Shown: piece by piece, positions 7,200 to 13,044 of the stretch
How the letters are laid out: each line of letters starts with the position of its first letter
Position numbering within the stretch: the stretch's first letter is position 1
Source of the DNA: Gammaproteobacteria bacterium
GTDB lineage: Bacteria; Pseudomonadota; Gammaproteobacteria; UBA9214
NCBI GenBank assembly: GCA_029864225.1
Contig: JAOTTU010000044.1
Coordinates: forward strand, 1-14,087
Direction: 5' to 3'
Length of the DNA stretch: 14,087 bases
The notes under the pieces: generated by a model
What the model was told of the DNA's origin: nothing
Database searches by the model: none
Seen by the model: the letters and a program-made list of their open reading frames with translations, nothing else
Program-made: the position numbers and the translations under genes

Positions 7200-7213
7200 T
7201 TGACCTAGGTCAA
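7200..7213. promoter_or_regulatory. FNR/CRP-superfamily-like palindrome, divergent promoter region
   Basis: TTGACCTAGGTCAA is a perfect 14-bp palindrome of the form TTGAC-N4-GTCAA, close to the FNR consensus TTGAT-N4-ATCAA and to FixK/NnrR/Dnr-type sites. It stands in an AT-rich spacer between divergent genes. Leaving the 22-nt gap of a class II FNR promoter gives TATTCT at 7236-7241 on the + strand and GAAAAT at 7177-7172 on the minus strand, both 4/6 to TATAAT. One box could therefore serve either gene or both. Which regulator binds is not readable from the site alone. Confidence 0.5.
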
Positions 7214-7343
7214 TAAGATATAAGTTTTATTAACATATTCTTAATATCTGATAGTATATGCGTCTCCGCGGGGAGCATTGGGTTAGAATCCGGAATTTGA
7301 TATGCCCGCTGCAAGCTGACTGCCATTACAGGTTTTGTAACTT

Positions 7344-8381
7344 ATGCGACTGATTATATTGGTTTTCTTGTCTTCCATCGGTGTGGCGGCCCTGGCCGCC
7401 CCGGATGGCGAGCAACTCTATACCAGGCATTGCGCAACCTGCCACGGCGACAAGGGTGGTGGGGGTGTCGGTGTGCCGCTGGCCCTGCCTACATTCCTGG
7501 AGAGCGCGGACGATGATTTCCTGCGCAAGACCGTACGCCATGGCCGGCCCGGCCGGGTGATGCCCGCCTTTCCGAAGTTCAGTGATGCGCAACTCGATGC
7601 CCTGGTTGGTTACATCCGTGCCTGGTCCGGGAAGCCGGCGCCCAGATTCGTAGCGACGCCGGTGAAGGCCGATCCGGTGCACGGCAAGGCCCTGTTTGCC
7701 ACCTATTGTGCCGCCTGCCACGGTGCAAACGGCGAGGGCGGCAAGGGCACCGGGGTGACATTCTCGCGCCGCCGTGACTTGCCGATTATCGCACCCGCCC
7801 TGAACAACACCGGTTTCCTGAAGGCCGCCACCGATGAAATGATCAGACACACCCTGCTGTATGGACGCATAGGTACGCCGATGCGCTCGTTCCTGGAGCA
7901 GGGTCTTTCCGAGGAAGACATCAGCGACCTGGTCGCCTATGTGCGTAGCTTCGAAAAACAGGCGGGCGATTCAAAACCGGCCAGGGTGGTGCCGGAAGAG
8001 AAAATCATTATTGTCGAGTCGCCCTATACCCTGGAAGAGACGGTGGAGAACCTCAAGAATGCCATCGTCAGCCAGAACTTCCTGTTGATCAGGACCGACC
8101 TGCTTGAGCATGGCCTGGTCGAGGAAGGCAAGGAAAGCAAACAGGAAGTCATACTGCACTTCTGCAATTTCAAGTTTCTCTATGATGCACTGGCCATAGA
8201 TCCGCGCGTTGGTCTGTTTCTACCCTGTCGGGTAACGGTGGTGGAGCGCGAGGGCAAGGTGCAGGTGATGACAATCAATCCGCTCTATCTAAGTCACTTG
8301 TTCAACAATGAGGAGCTCGATGAGGCGTGCAAGCACATGCACGGGATTTATACGGCAATAATCGAGGATGCGACCCTGTGA
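7344..8381 (+). CDS. Exported dihaem cytochrome c with C-terminal DUF302 domain
   Basis: The 345-residue protein has a short signal peptide (cleavage near ALAA, residues 16-19). Two class I cytochrome c domains follow, with haem sites CATCH (30-34) and CAACH (122-126) and candidate axial Met73 (RVMPAFP) and Met180 (GTPMRSF). A C-terminal DUF302 domain spans about residues 222-345, with the conserved core LHFCNFKFLYDALAIDPRVGLFLPCRV. The protein is predicted to be a periplasmic electron carrier or donor whose DUF302 module handles an unknown partner or substrate. The fusion appears real: one uninterrupted frame with no stop or shift. The ribosome site is weak (AGG about 12 nt before the ATG). 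The next gene overlaps its stop by 1 nt. Divergence from the sulfur-globule-like gene suggests, but does not prove, a role in sulfur oxidation. Confidence 0.88.
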   Translation: MRLIILVFLSSIGVAALAAPDGEQLYTRHCATCHGDKGGGGVGVPLALPTFLESADDDFLRKTVRHGRPGRVMPAFPKFSDAQLDALVGYIRAWSGKPAPRFVATPVKADPVHGKALFATYCAACHGANGEGGKGTGVTFSRRRDLPIIAPALNNTGFLKAATDEMIRHTLLYGRIGTPMRSFLEQGLSEEDISDLVAYVRSFEKQAGDSKPARVVPEEKIIIVESPYTLEETVENLKNAIVSQNFLLIRTDLLEHGLVEEGKESKQEVILHFCNFKFLYDALAIDPRVGLFLPCRVTVVEREGKVQVMTINPLYLSHLFNNEELDEACKHMHGIYTAIIEDATL

Positions 8382-8836
8382 TGAAGCGCTACGTAGTCAC
8401 CGCATTTATCTGGCTGCTCCTGGTGCTGCCGCTGCAGGCCGCGGCAGAGGAACTGCTGATGGCACGGTCTAAGCAGCCGTTTCCCGAGACCATGCTGGCA
8501 CTGCAGGAGTCCATACGCGCGCATGGCTATACCGTTTCGCGCGTGCAGCGTGTTGATATCGGTTTGACCGGCATGGGTTACAAGACCGACAAGTACCGGA
8601 TTGTATTTGCCGGCAAGCTCGACGAGATCAGGTACCTGTCGGAGAAGGCGCCCCAGCTGATCCCCTACCTGCCTCCGAAGATTTCCATCTTTGCCGAGGG
8701 CTCGCAGACCATCCTGGTCTCGGCCAATCCGAAACTGTATGCAGAGATTGCCGGCGATGCAGTGGAGCCAGCCTTCTTTGATCGCTGGGAGAGTGACCTG
8801 CGCTCCATCTTTTATGATGTGAGCAAGGCCGAATAA
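8381..8836 (+). CDS. Exported stand-alone DUF302 protein
   Basis: The start ATG overlaps the TGA of the preceding gene (TGATG at 8379-8383), a layout typical of translational coupling, so the frame extension to 8327 is not used. The 151-residue product has a signal peptide (hydrophobic TAFIWLLLVLPLQA, cleavage near AAA-EE at 22). A DUF302-like domain follows: ALQESIRAHGYTVSRVQRVDIGL, then YRIVFAGKLDEIRYLSEKAPQLIPYLPPKISIFAE and VSANP. It appears to be a diverged companion of the DUF302 module fused to the cytochrome upstream, and the two may form a heteromeric complex in the periplasm. No haem motif and no catalytic residue can be recognised. Biochemical function unknown. Confidence 0.8.
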   Translation: MKRYVVTAFIWLLLVLPLQAAAEELLMARSKQPFPETMLALQESIRAHGYTVSRVQRVDIGLTGMGYKTDKYRIVFAGKLDEIRYLSEKAPQLIPYLPPKISIFAEGSQTILVSANPKLYAEIAGDAVEPAFFDRWESDLRSIFYDVSKAE

Positions 8837-8840
8837 TAAG

Positions 8841-8889
8841 GACCGCGCAGGCGAACACTGCGGTCACTGGAGCCGGGACCCTGCCGGCT
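8841..8889 (+). terminator. Two hairpins after the DUF302 operon, possible weak terminator
   Basis: GACCGC (8841-8846) pairs with GCGGTC (8860-8865), and AGCCGG (8871-8876) pairs with CCGGCT (8884-8889). They follow the stop codon by 4 nt. No T-tract follows either stem, so termination may be rho-dependent or the stems may protect the mRNA end. Confidence 0.35.
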
Positions 8890-9052
8890 GTAATGAAACA
8901 GGATCAGGAATTCCATATAAATCGTATCTGCGGATGTTGCAGAGCAGGGATTATTCCTGCGCAAATACCTGATTAAATTGACCTGCGCCAACCCGGGGGA
9001 TTGTCCAGCCGCAGGATGGCCGGCATGATCATGACGCCCATTTGCCTTCCAT
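8890..9052. other. Non-coding stretch with one weak hairpin
   Basis: I see no gene here; short frames on either strand lack ribosome sites and family features. The only structure is GCAGGGA (8944-8950) with TTCCTGC (8954-8960), a stem containing one G-U pair. Confidence 0.4.
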
Positions 9053-9078
9053 AAAAAACGCGGACAGGGATGTCCGCG
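9053..9078 (-). terminator. Rho-independent terminator on the minus strand
   Basis: CGCGGACA (9059-9066) and TGTCCGCG (9071-9078) form a perfect 8-bp stem. The six A residues at 9053-9058 become a U-tract after the stem when read on the minus strand. No T-tract follows on the + strand, so the direction is clear. No minus-strand protein gene ends here, which is the main reason to suspect an RNA gene. Confidence 0.8.
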
Positions 9079-9143
9079 CAAGTGTGGGAGTTGTGTTCGA
9101 CAGATGTACAGATAAAAGCTGGAGGAGCCTTAAGCACTGTCTG
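9053..9143 (-). ncRNA. Candidate small RNA under an FNR-type promoter
   Basis: No protein frame is convincing here, but the region is bounded by a class II FNR-type promoter (9150-9191) and a strong minus-strand terminator (9053-9078), predicting a transcript of about 90 nt. Read 5' to 3', the RNA starts CAGACAGUGC. It then forms a 6-bp stem (9131-9126 with 9120-9115, one G-U pair) whose 5-nt loop is CCUCC. GACAG near the 5' end can pair with CUGUC at 9104-9100, enclosing that hairpin. A single-stranded stretch containing ACUCCCACAC precedes the terminator stem. Exposed CCUCC and C-rich patches are typical seeds of small RNAs that pair with ribosome-binding sites. I know no named family matching it. 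No conservation or expression data were available. Confidence 0.5.
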
Positions 9144-9149
9144 TGGAAT

Positions 9150-9191
9150 AATATAAGGGTATCGAAGATCACTTGCCTTGATCTGGATCAA
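9150..9191 (-). promoter_or_regulatory. FNR/Anr box with class II -10 element
   Basis: TTGATCTGGATCAA (9178-9191) matches the FNR/Anr consensus TTGAT-N4-ATCAA at every defined position. On the minus strand 22 nt separate it from TATATT (9155-9150), 5/6 to TATAAT. This places the box centre 41.5 nt before a predicted start at 9143, the class II FNR position. On the + strand the same spacing gives only TATTTA (9214-9219), so the minus-strand promoter is favoured, although the palindrome could also influence pdxH. Confidence 0.65.
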
Positions 9192-9344
9192 TTTTCGAGT
9201 GGTATGACGCGACTATTTATGGCACGGTAGTTAGCATAACGTGATCGGGTAAACGCAACTTACTTATATGTTTAGATTATTCGTGGTTTGCCTGCAGGGG
9301 ATACCGCTTGCCATGGCCTCCAGTCTGCCAGGATATCTTGCCTT

Positions 9345-9947
9345 ATGAATGACCCGTCATTGGATCCGCTATTGGATGAAGCGCTCCAGCATATCAGGAG
9401 GCAACTCGACGCGGCCCGCAAGACAGACCTGCGAGAGCCGACCGCGATGAGTCTGGCGACTGCGGACGCCGAGGGGCGACCATCGGTCCGCACCATACTG
9501 CTCAAGGGAGTGGATGAGCGCGGTTTTGTGTTCTTCACCAACAGTCGTAGCCGCAAGGGCGTGGAATTGCAGTCGAACCCCCGGGTGTCATTGTGTTTTT
9601 TCTGGCAGCCGCTGATGCAACAGGTGCGCATCGACGGCACGGTTGAGGTGATTGACGATGCCATGGCGGATCAGTACTGGCGTACCCGGGCGCGTGACAG
9701 CCAGCTGGGGGCCTGGGCGTCGCAGCAGTCAGAGCCGCTGGCCGACCGCGAGACGCTGGATCGCAGGATGACCGAATACCACGACAAGTTCGTCGACCAG
9801 CAGGTGCCGCGGCCACCGCACTGGCCGGGTTACAGGGTCGTGCCCGAGCGGATCGAATTCTGGAAATCCGGCTGGCACCGGCTGCATGAGCGGGTCTGCT
9901 ACGCTAAGACCGCCAAGGGCTGGACCAGGTTCCTGCTGAACCCGTGA
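9345..9947 (+). CDS. pdxH: Pyridoxamine/pyridoxine 5'-phosphate oxidase
   Basis: An FMN-dependent oxidase (EC 1.4.3.5) that converts PNP or PMP to pyridoxal 5'-phosphate, the last step of de novo and salvage vitamin B6 synthesis in the cytoplasm. The 200-residue product has the usual family length. FMN-contact segments are visible: RTILLKG (49-55) and FFTNSRSRKG (63-72), then LCFFW. The C-terminal signature RIEFWKSGWHRLHER and the final RFLLNP tail are typical. The frame is open to 9288, but ATG 9345 matches the family start (NDPSLDPLLDEAL). AGGA lies about 12 nt upstream, a loose ribosome site. No operon partner is within reach. The FNR box 154-167 nt upstream might affect it, but spacing favours the opposite strand. 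Confidence 0.95.
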   Translation: MNDPSLDPLLDEALQHIRRQLDAARKTDLREPTAMSLATADAEGRPSVRTILLKGVDERGFVFFTNSRSRKGVELQSNPRVSLCFFWQPLMQQVRIDGTVEVIDDAMADQYWRTRARDSQLGAWASQQSEPLADRETLDRRMTEYHDKFVDQQVPRPPHWPGYRVVPERIEFWKSGWHRLHERVCYAKTAKGWTRFLLNP

Positions 9948-10023
9948 TCCGGTTTTGCTGCCCGTCTTTTGCTTTGCACAGGCCGATTGAATTGTAACTC
10001 GCTGTATTTAATTGGCGTATATT

Positions 10024-10044
10024 CCCGGCCCGGGTAGAGCCGGG
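10024..10044. repeat. Inverted repeat upstream of the DUF6502 promoter
   Basis: CCCGGC (10024-10029) pairs with GCCGGG (10039-10044), ending 3 nt before the -35 box at 10048. It could be an upstream operator or a relic of transcription termination after pdxH. No T-tract follows. Confidence 0.3.
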
Positions 10045-10047
10045 TTA

Positions 10048-10076
10048 TTGACATATCGAAATATTGGGACTATATT
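10048..10076 (+). promoter_or_regulatory. Near-consensus sigma-70 promoter of the DUF6502-DUF5666 operon
   Basis: TTGACA (10048-10053, 6/6) is followed by a 17-nt spacer and TATATT (10071-10076, 5/6). Transcription is expected to start at about 10082-10084, at or one nucleotide before the ATG at 10084, so the mRNA would be leaderless. No ribosome site precedes the ATG, which agrees. An inverted repeat, TTGGGA (10064-10069) with TCCCAA (10076-10081), overlaps the -10 box and start site and looks like a repressor operator. Confidence 0.75.
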
Positions 10077-10083
10077 CCCAAAT

Positions 10084-10896
10084 ATGTTGGAAAATAAACT
10101 CAACAGGGCACTCTCGGCATCCATCCTGCGCTTGCTGCGCCCGCTGGTGCGCATCCTGCTGCGCAACGGGGTGGCCTACGGCAGTTTTACGGAACTTGCC
10201 AGGAAGGTGTACGTCGATGTGGCGTTCGAGGAATTTGCGCCCAAGGGCAAGAAGCAGACGGTGTCACGGGTCTCTGCCATGACCGGCCTGACTCGCAAGG
10301 AGGTCAAGCGGCTGCTTGAAATGGAGGGGCCAGTTGATCCTGCCAGCCGGGAGCGCTTCAACCGCGGCGTACGCGTGATCAGCGGCTGGTTGCATGACAA
10401 GCGCTTTCACGATGCCGGCGGGAAGCCGGCAGACCTGCCCGTTGATAGCAAACGCAATTCCTTTGCCGACCTGGTCAAGGAGTACAGCGGCGATATCCCG
10501 ACCAAGGCCATGCTGACCATGCTGGAGGAGGCAGGCAATGTCAGACAGGTAAAGGGCAAGGTCCGTTTGGTCCGGCATGCCTACGTGCCCGGCAATGACC
10601 CGGTCGATATGTTGCAGATCCTCGGGACAGATGTCGGGGAGTTGATAGCGACCATCGATCACAATCTCACCGCGGGACCCGATGACCTGCTGTTCCAGCG
10701 CAAGGTCGCTTACGACAGCATCGATCCTGCGGCGGTAGCGAAGCTAAAAAAAATGTCTTTTAAAAAGGCGCAGGCCCTGCTTGAACAGCTGGACAGGCAA
10801 TTTTCACGGCACGAACTCGAGACAGAGAGTGATGACGGGGGGAAGTACATCAGTCTGGGTATCTACTATTACGAACGGGATTCCAAAGAGGAGTAG
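10084..10896 (+). CDS. DUF6502 family protein, probable DNA-binding regulator
   Basis: The 270-residue protein resembles the DUF6502 family of proteobacteria. The conserved N-terminal half includes LRLLRPLVRILLRNGVAYGSF, AYVDVAFEEF-like sequence (here VYVDVAFEEF) and KKQTVSRVSAMTGLTRKEVKRLLEME (residues 56-81), which has helix-turn-helix character. The C-terminal half is helical and charged. No signal peptide or membrane span is seen, so it is likely cytoplasmic. I infer a transcriptional regulator, because the HTH-like segment fits and an operator-like repeat overlaps its own promoter, but no DUF6502 function is established to my knowledge. ATG 10084 is chosen because the upstream ATG at 10012 precedes the promoter. 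It forms an operon with the DUF5666 lipoprotein gene 5 nt downstream. Confidence 0.78.
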   Translation: MLENKLNRALSASILRLLRPLVRILLRNGVAYGSFTELARKVYVDVAFEEFAPKGKKQTVSRVSAMTGLTRKEVKRLLEMEGPVDPASRERFNRGVRVISGWLHDKRFHDAGGKPADLPVDSKRNSFADLVKEYSGDIPTKAMLTMLEEAGNVRQVKGKVRLVRHAYVPGNDPVDMLQILGTDVGELIATIDHNLTAGPDDLLFQRKVAYDSIDPAAVAKLKKMSFKKAQALLEQLDRQFSRHELETESDDGGKYISLGIYYYERDSKEE

Positions 10897-10901
10897 CAGT
10901 C

Positions 10902-12386
10902 ATGCGTCATTCAATCCATAAAACTTGGGTGGCAATTTCCCTTGTCGTTACGATCCTGACAGTCATCGGTTGCGGTGGCGGTGGTGGCACACTCGCAGGT
11001 GGCGGCATCGGGGGGACCGGTATAACGGCCTTCGGCACCATTACCGGTTTTGGCAGTGTGTTTGTCAACGGGATCGAGTTCGAGACCAGTGGCGCCACAG
11101 TTTACGACGTTGACGACGATGATACGAAGCTTGAGGACGACCTCGGTATCGGCATGGTCGTCACTGTCACAGGTACACTGAACGACGACGGCGTGACTGG
11201 CGCGGCAGACCGCATCGAGTATGACGACGAGATCGAAGGGCCGATTACCTCGGCTGTCGATGAAGACCTCGATATGCAGACCAAGACCTTCACCGTGTTC
11301 GAAACCACGGTGGTGGTGGACCGCAATTCAACCGTATTCGCCAATGCCAGTTACGACACCCTGGCCCTGAACGATGTGGTTGAAGTCAGCGGCTTCTTCG
11401 ATGAAGCGGGCAGCCTGCTGGCGACGCGTCTTGAAGGGAGAGGTACACTGGTGCCGGGGACTACCAAGGTGGAACTCAAGGGTACGGTGTCGGGTTGTGG
11501 TGGTGACTGCATCAACAGTTTCAATCTTGGGTCAGTAACCGTCAACTATGATGGAGGGACCGACCTGACGGAGGTACCTGGCGGGGTGGTCAGCGATGGC
11601 CAGTTCGTCGAGGTCAAGGGCACCCTGGAGGCCGATAATTCCATCACTGCAACCCGCATCGAGCTCGAGGACGAGGGTCTGGGTGATACCGGTGATGACA
11701 AGGTCAGCATCGAGGGACTGGTAGATTGCCCGGATATAGGCGACTGTTTGCCCTCCTTCAGGGTAGCAGGCCAGCCGGTCGATGCCACGGGTGCCGATTT
11801 CGTACCCGCCAGCCTGGAGGCCAGCCTCGCAGATGGCATGGAGGTCGAGGTCGAGGGGCCCATCGTGGGCGGTACCCTGCAGGCCATCAGAGTGGAGGCG
11901 CGCGGTGGTGAGATCCGTATCGACGCCCGCGTGCAGTCCACAAACGTGGCAGCGGGCACGGTCACACTGGTACTGAATCCCGGGAACCTGACCGTCACGA
12001 TTGACAGCCGGACCGAACTGCGTGATGAAACCGGGTCCGTTGAACAGCTGGCACTGCCGGATATCGGTGCGGGTGACTTCCTTGAAATCGAGGCCTATGA
12101 AGACACCGCCAGCGGTGACCTGATTGCCACGGGGCTGCGCCGGAATGAGCCTAATGACGATGTGCTGCAGGGCCCGGTGGACAGCTGTGACGGATCACAG
12201 GTCACCATCCTGGGTCTGAGTTATACGCTCAGCGATGGTTTCACTGCCTATGAGGACGAGAATGAGAACCCTTTGTTGAATGCCAGTGACTTCTGCGCTG
12301 CCCGGGTCGTCGGTGGTTTCTTGGTCAAGGTCAAGGACGAGATCACTGCCAATGGTGTGGCCGATGAGGCTGAACTGGAAAACTGA
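10902..12386 (+). CDS. DUF5666 domain-containing lipoprotein
   Basis: The 494-residue protein starts with a lipoprotein signal peptide (ISLVVTILTVIGC, lipobox VIGC, lipidated Cys24), followed by a Gly-rich linker. The remainder is beta-rich, acidic and built from repeats of the DUF5666 kind: short units such as GMVVTVTGTLNDDG, NDVVEVSGFFDEAGSLLATRLE, GQFVEVKGTLEADNSITATRIELED and GMEVEVEGPIVGGTLQAIRVEA. These resemble small OB-like or barrel modules. It is likely anchored in a membrane facing the periplasm or outside; residue Gly25 after the Cys does not suggest inner-membrane retention. GAGGAG (10888-10893) lies 8 nt before the ATG and overlaps the end of the DUF6502 gene. The function is unknown; coupling to DUF6502 suggests a co-regulated envelope protein. 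Confidence 0.85.
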   Translation: MRHSIHKTWVAISLVVTILTVIGCGGGGGTLAGGGIGGTGITAFGTITGFGSVFVNGIEFETSGATVYDVDDDDTKLEDDLGIGMVVTVTGTLNDDGVTGAADRIEYDDEIEGPITSAVDEDLDMQTKTFTVFETTVVVDRNSTVFANASYDTLALNDVVEVSGFFDEAGSLLATRLEGRGTLVPGTTKVELKGTVSGCGGDCINSFNLGSVTVNYDGGTDLTEVPGGVVSDGQFVEVKGTLEADNSITATRIELEDEGLGDTGDDKVSIEGLVDCPDIGDCLPSFRVAGQPVDATGADFVPASLEASLADGMEVEVEGPIVGGTLQAIRVEARGGEIRIDARVQSTNVAAGTVTLVLNPGNLTVTIDSRTELRDETGSVEQLALPDIGAGDFLEIEAYEDTASGDLIATGLRRNEPNDDVLQGPVDSCDGSQVTILGLSYTLSDGFTAYEDENENPLLNASDFCAARVVGGFLVKVKDEITANGVADEAELEN

Positions 12387-12408
12387 GTAGTTAGTTCAAT
12401 CCCCCCTT

Positions 12409-12435
12409 ATGGCGCCACCATGGCGCCATTTTTTT
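12409..12435 (+). terminator. Rho-independent terminator of the DUF6502-DUF5666 operon
   Basis: ATGGCGCCA (12409-12417) and TGGCGCCAT (12421-12429) form a perfect 9-bp stem with a 3-nt loop (or 8 bp with 5 nt). The T-run 12429-12435 follows. It lies 23 nt after the DUF5666 stop and 20 nt before the convergent cytochrome P460 gene's end. Confidence 0.92.
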
Positions 12436-12455
12436 AGGGGTGGAATTTAACAGGA

Positions 12456-12977
12456 CTACGGAATGGTGGCCGGGTGGGTGAAGACAAAATCGTTGTCTTT
12501 GACCGGTGTATGGCAGCCGTGGCATTCCTGCACAAAGGAGGCATCCTTGCCGTAGGGTGTCTGGTCCATACCTTTCCAGCGGGCATAGCCCCAGCCACCG
12601 GTCGCCGGCCATTTTTCGGCATCCTTCAGCATGAACTCGGCGTGCACGAACTCGCCGGGGACCACGGCCTTCTCCCAAGCGGCATGCGAGGTGTCTTTCC
12701 AGACCAGCTTGCCGAGAATGGTGCCGTCCGGCCAGGGATTGGTGTTGCCGGCACGGGCCGCCTCGATAGCCGTGTCATTACCGAGGATCACGCGCAGGGT
12801 GTTGTTGTCGACGCGGTGAGATGATCCGATCACCCGCCAGTCCTTGTAGTCCTGGGGCAGGGTAATGCCGTTGGGTGCGGCACCCGGGCCGTGTTCGTCG
12901 GCGAATGGCGCTCGCACCAGCAGCGCCAGACCGAGGGCGATGATGGTCAGTAACAGGTTGTTTACATTGCGTTTCAT
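12456..12977 (-). CDS. Cytochrome P460-family haem protein
   Basis: The 173-residue protein has a signal peptide (hydrophobic LLLTIIALGLALLV, cleavage after PFA, residue 26). A mature part of the cytochrome P460 type follows: DYKDWRVIGSSHRVDNNTLRVILGN, then NPWPDGTILGKLVWK, and a single C-terminal haem site CHGCH (152-156). Members are periplasmic c-type haem proteins. Cytochrome P460 oxidises hydroxylamine and carries a Lys-haem cross-link, while cytochrome c'-beta relatives bind NO. I cannot tell from sequence alone which group this belongs to or whether the cross-linking Lys is present. GGAGG lies 7 nt before ATG 12977, which sets the start over the longer frame from 13073. It follows tpm on the same strand after 67 nt, with a possible promoter of its own in that gap. 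Confidence 0.85.
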   Translation of the reverse strand: MKRNVNNLLLTIIALGLALLVRAPFADEHGPGAAPNGITLPQDYKDWRVIGSSHRVDNNTLRVILGNDTAIEAARAGNTNPWPDGTILGKLVWKDTSHAAWEKAVVPGEFVHAEFMLKDAEKWPATGGWGYARWKGMDQTPYGKDASFVQECHGCHTPVKDNDFVFTHPATIP

Positions 12978-13019
12978 GGTCGTTCCTCCAGTGTTCTTGG
13001 TGTTATCCCAATGCCAGTT

Positions 13020-13042
13020 AGTATAGACGCATCCGGGATGCG
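13020..13042 (-). promoter_or_regulatory. Possible promoter and operator of the cytochrome P460 gene
   Basis: CGCATCC (13028-13034) and GGATGCG (13036-13042) form a nearly perfect 15-bp palindrome. Directly after it on the minus strand is TATACT (13025-13020), 5/6 to the -10 consensus. The palindrome would fall in the promoter spacer, a common place for a repressor. No good -35 is seen. The predicted leader is about 36 nt. Confidence 0.35.
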
Positions 13043-13044
13043 CG

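Noticed and set aside
8973..9191. A 72-codon minus-strand frame overlapping the candidate small RNA
   Set aside because: Its start lies upstream of the predicted transcript start and inside the FNR box, its body passes through the terminator, and no ribosome site or family feature is seen.
12474..12824. A + strand frame of 116 codons opposite the cytochrome P460 gene
   Set aside because: The minus strand has a signal peptide, CXXCH and a good ribosome site; the + frame has none of these and begins after the operon terminator.
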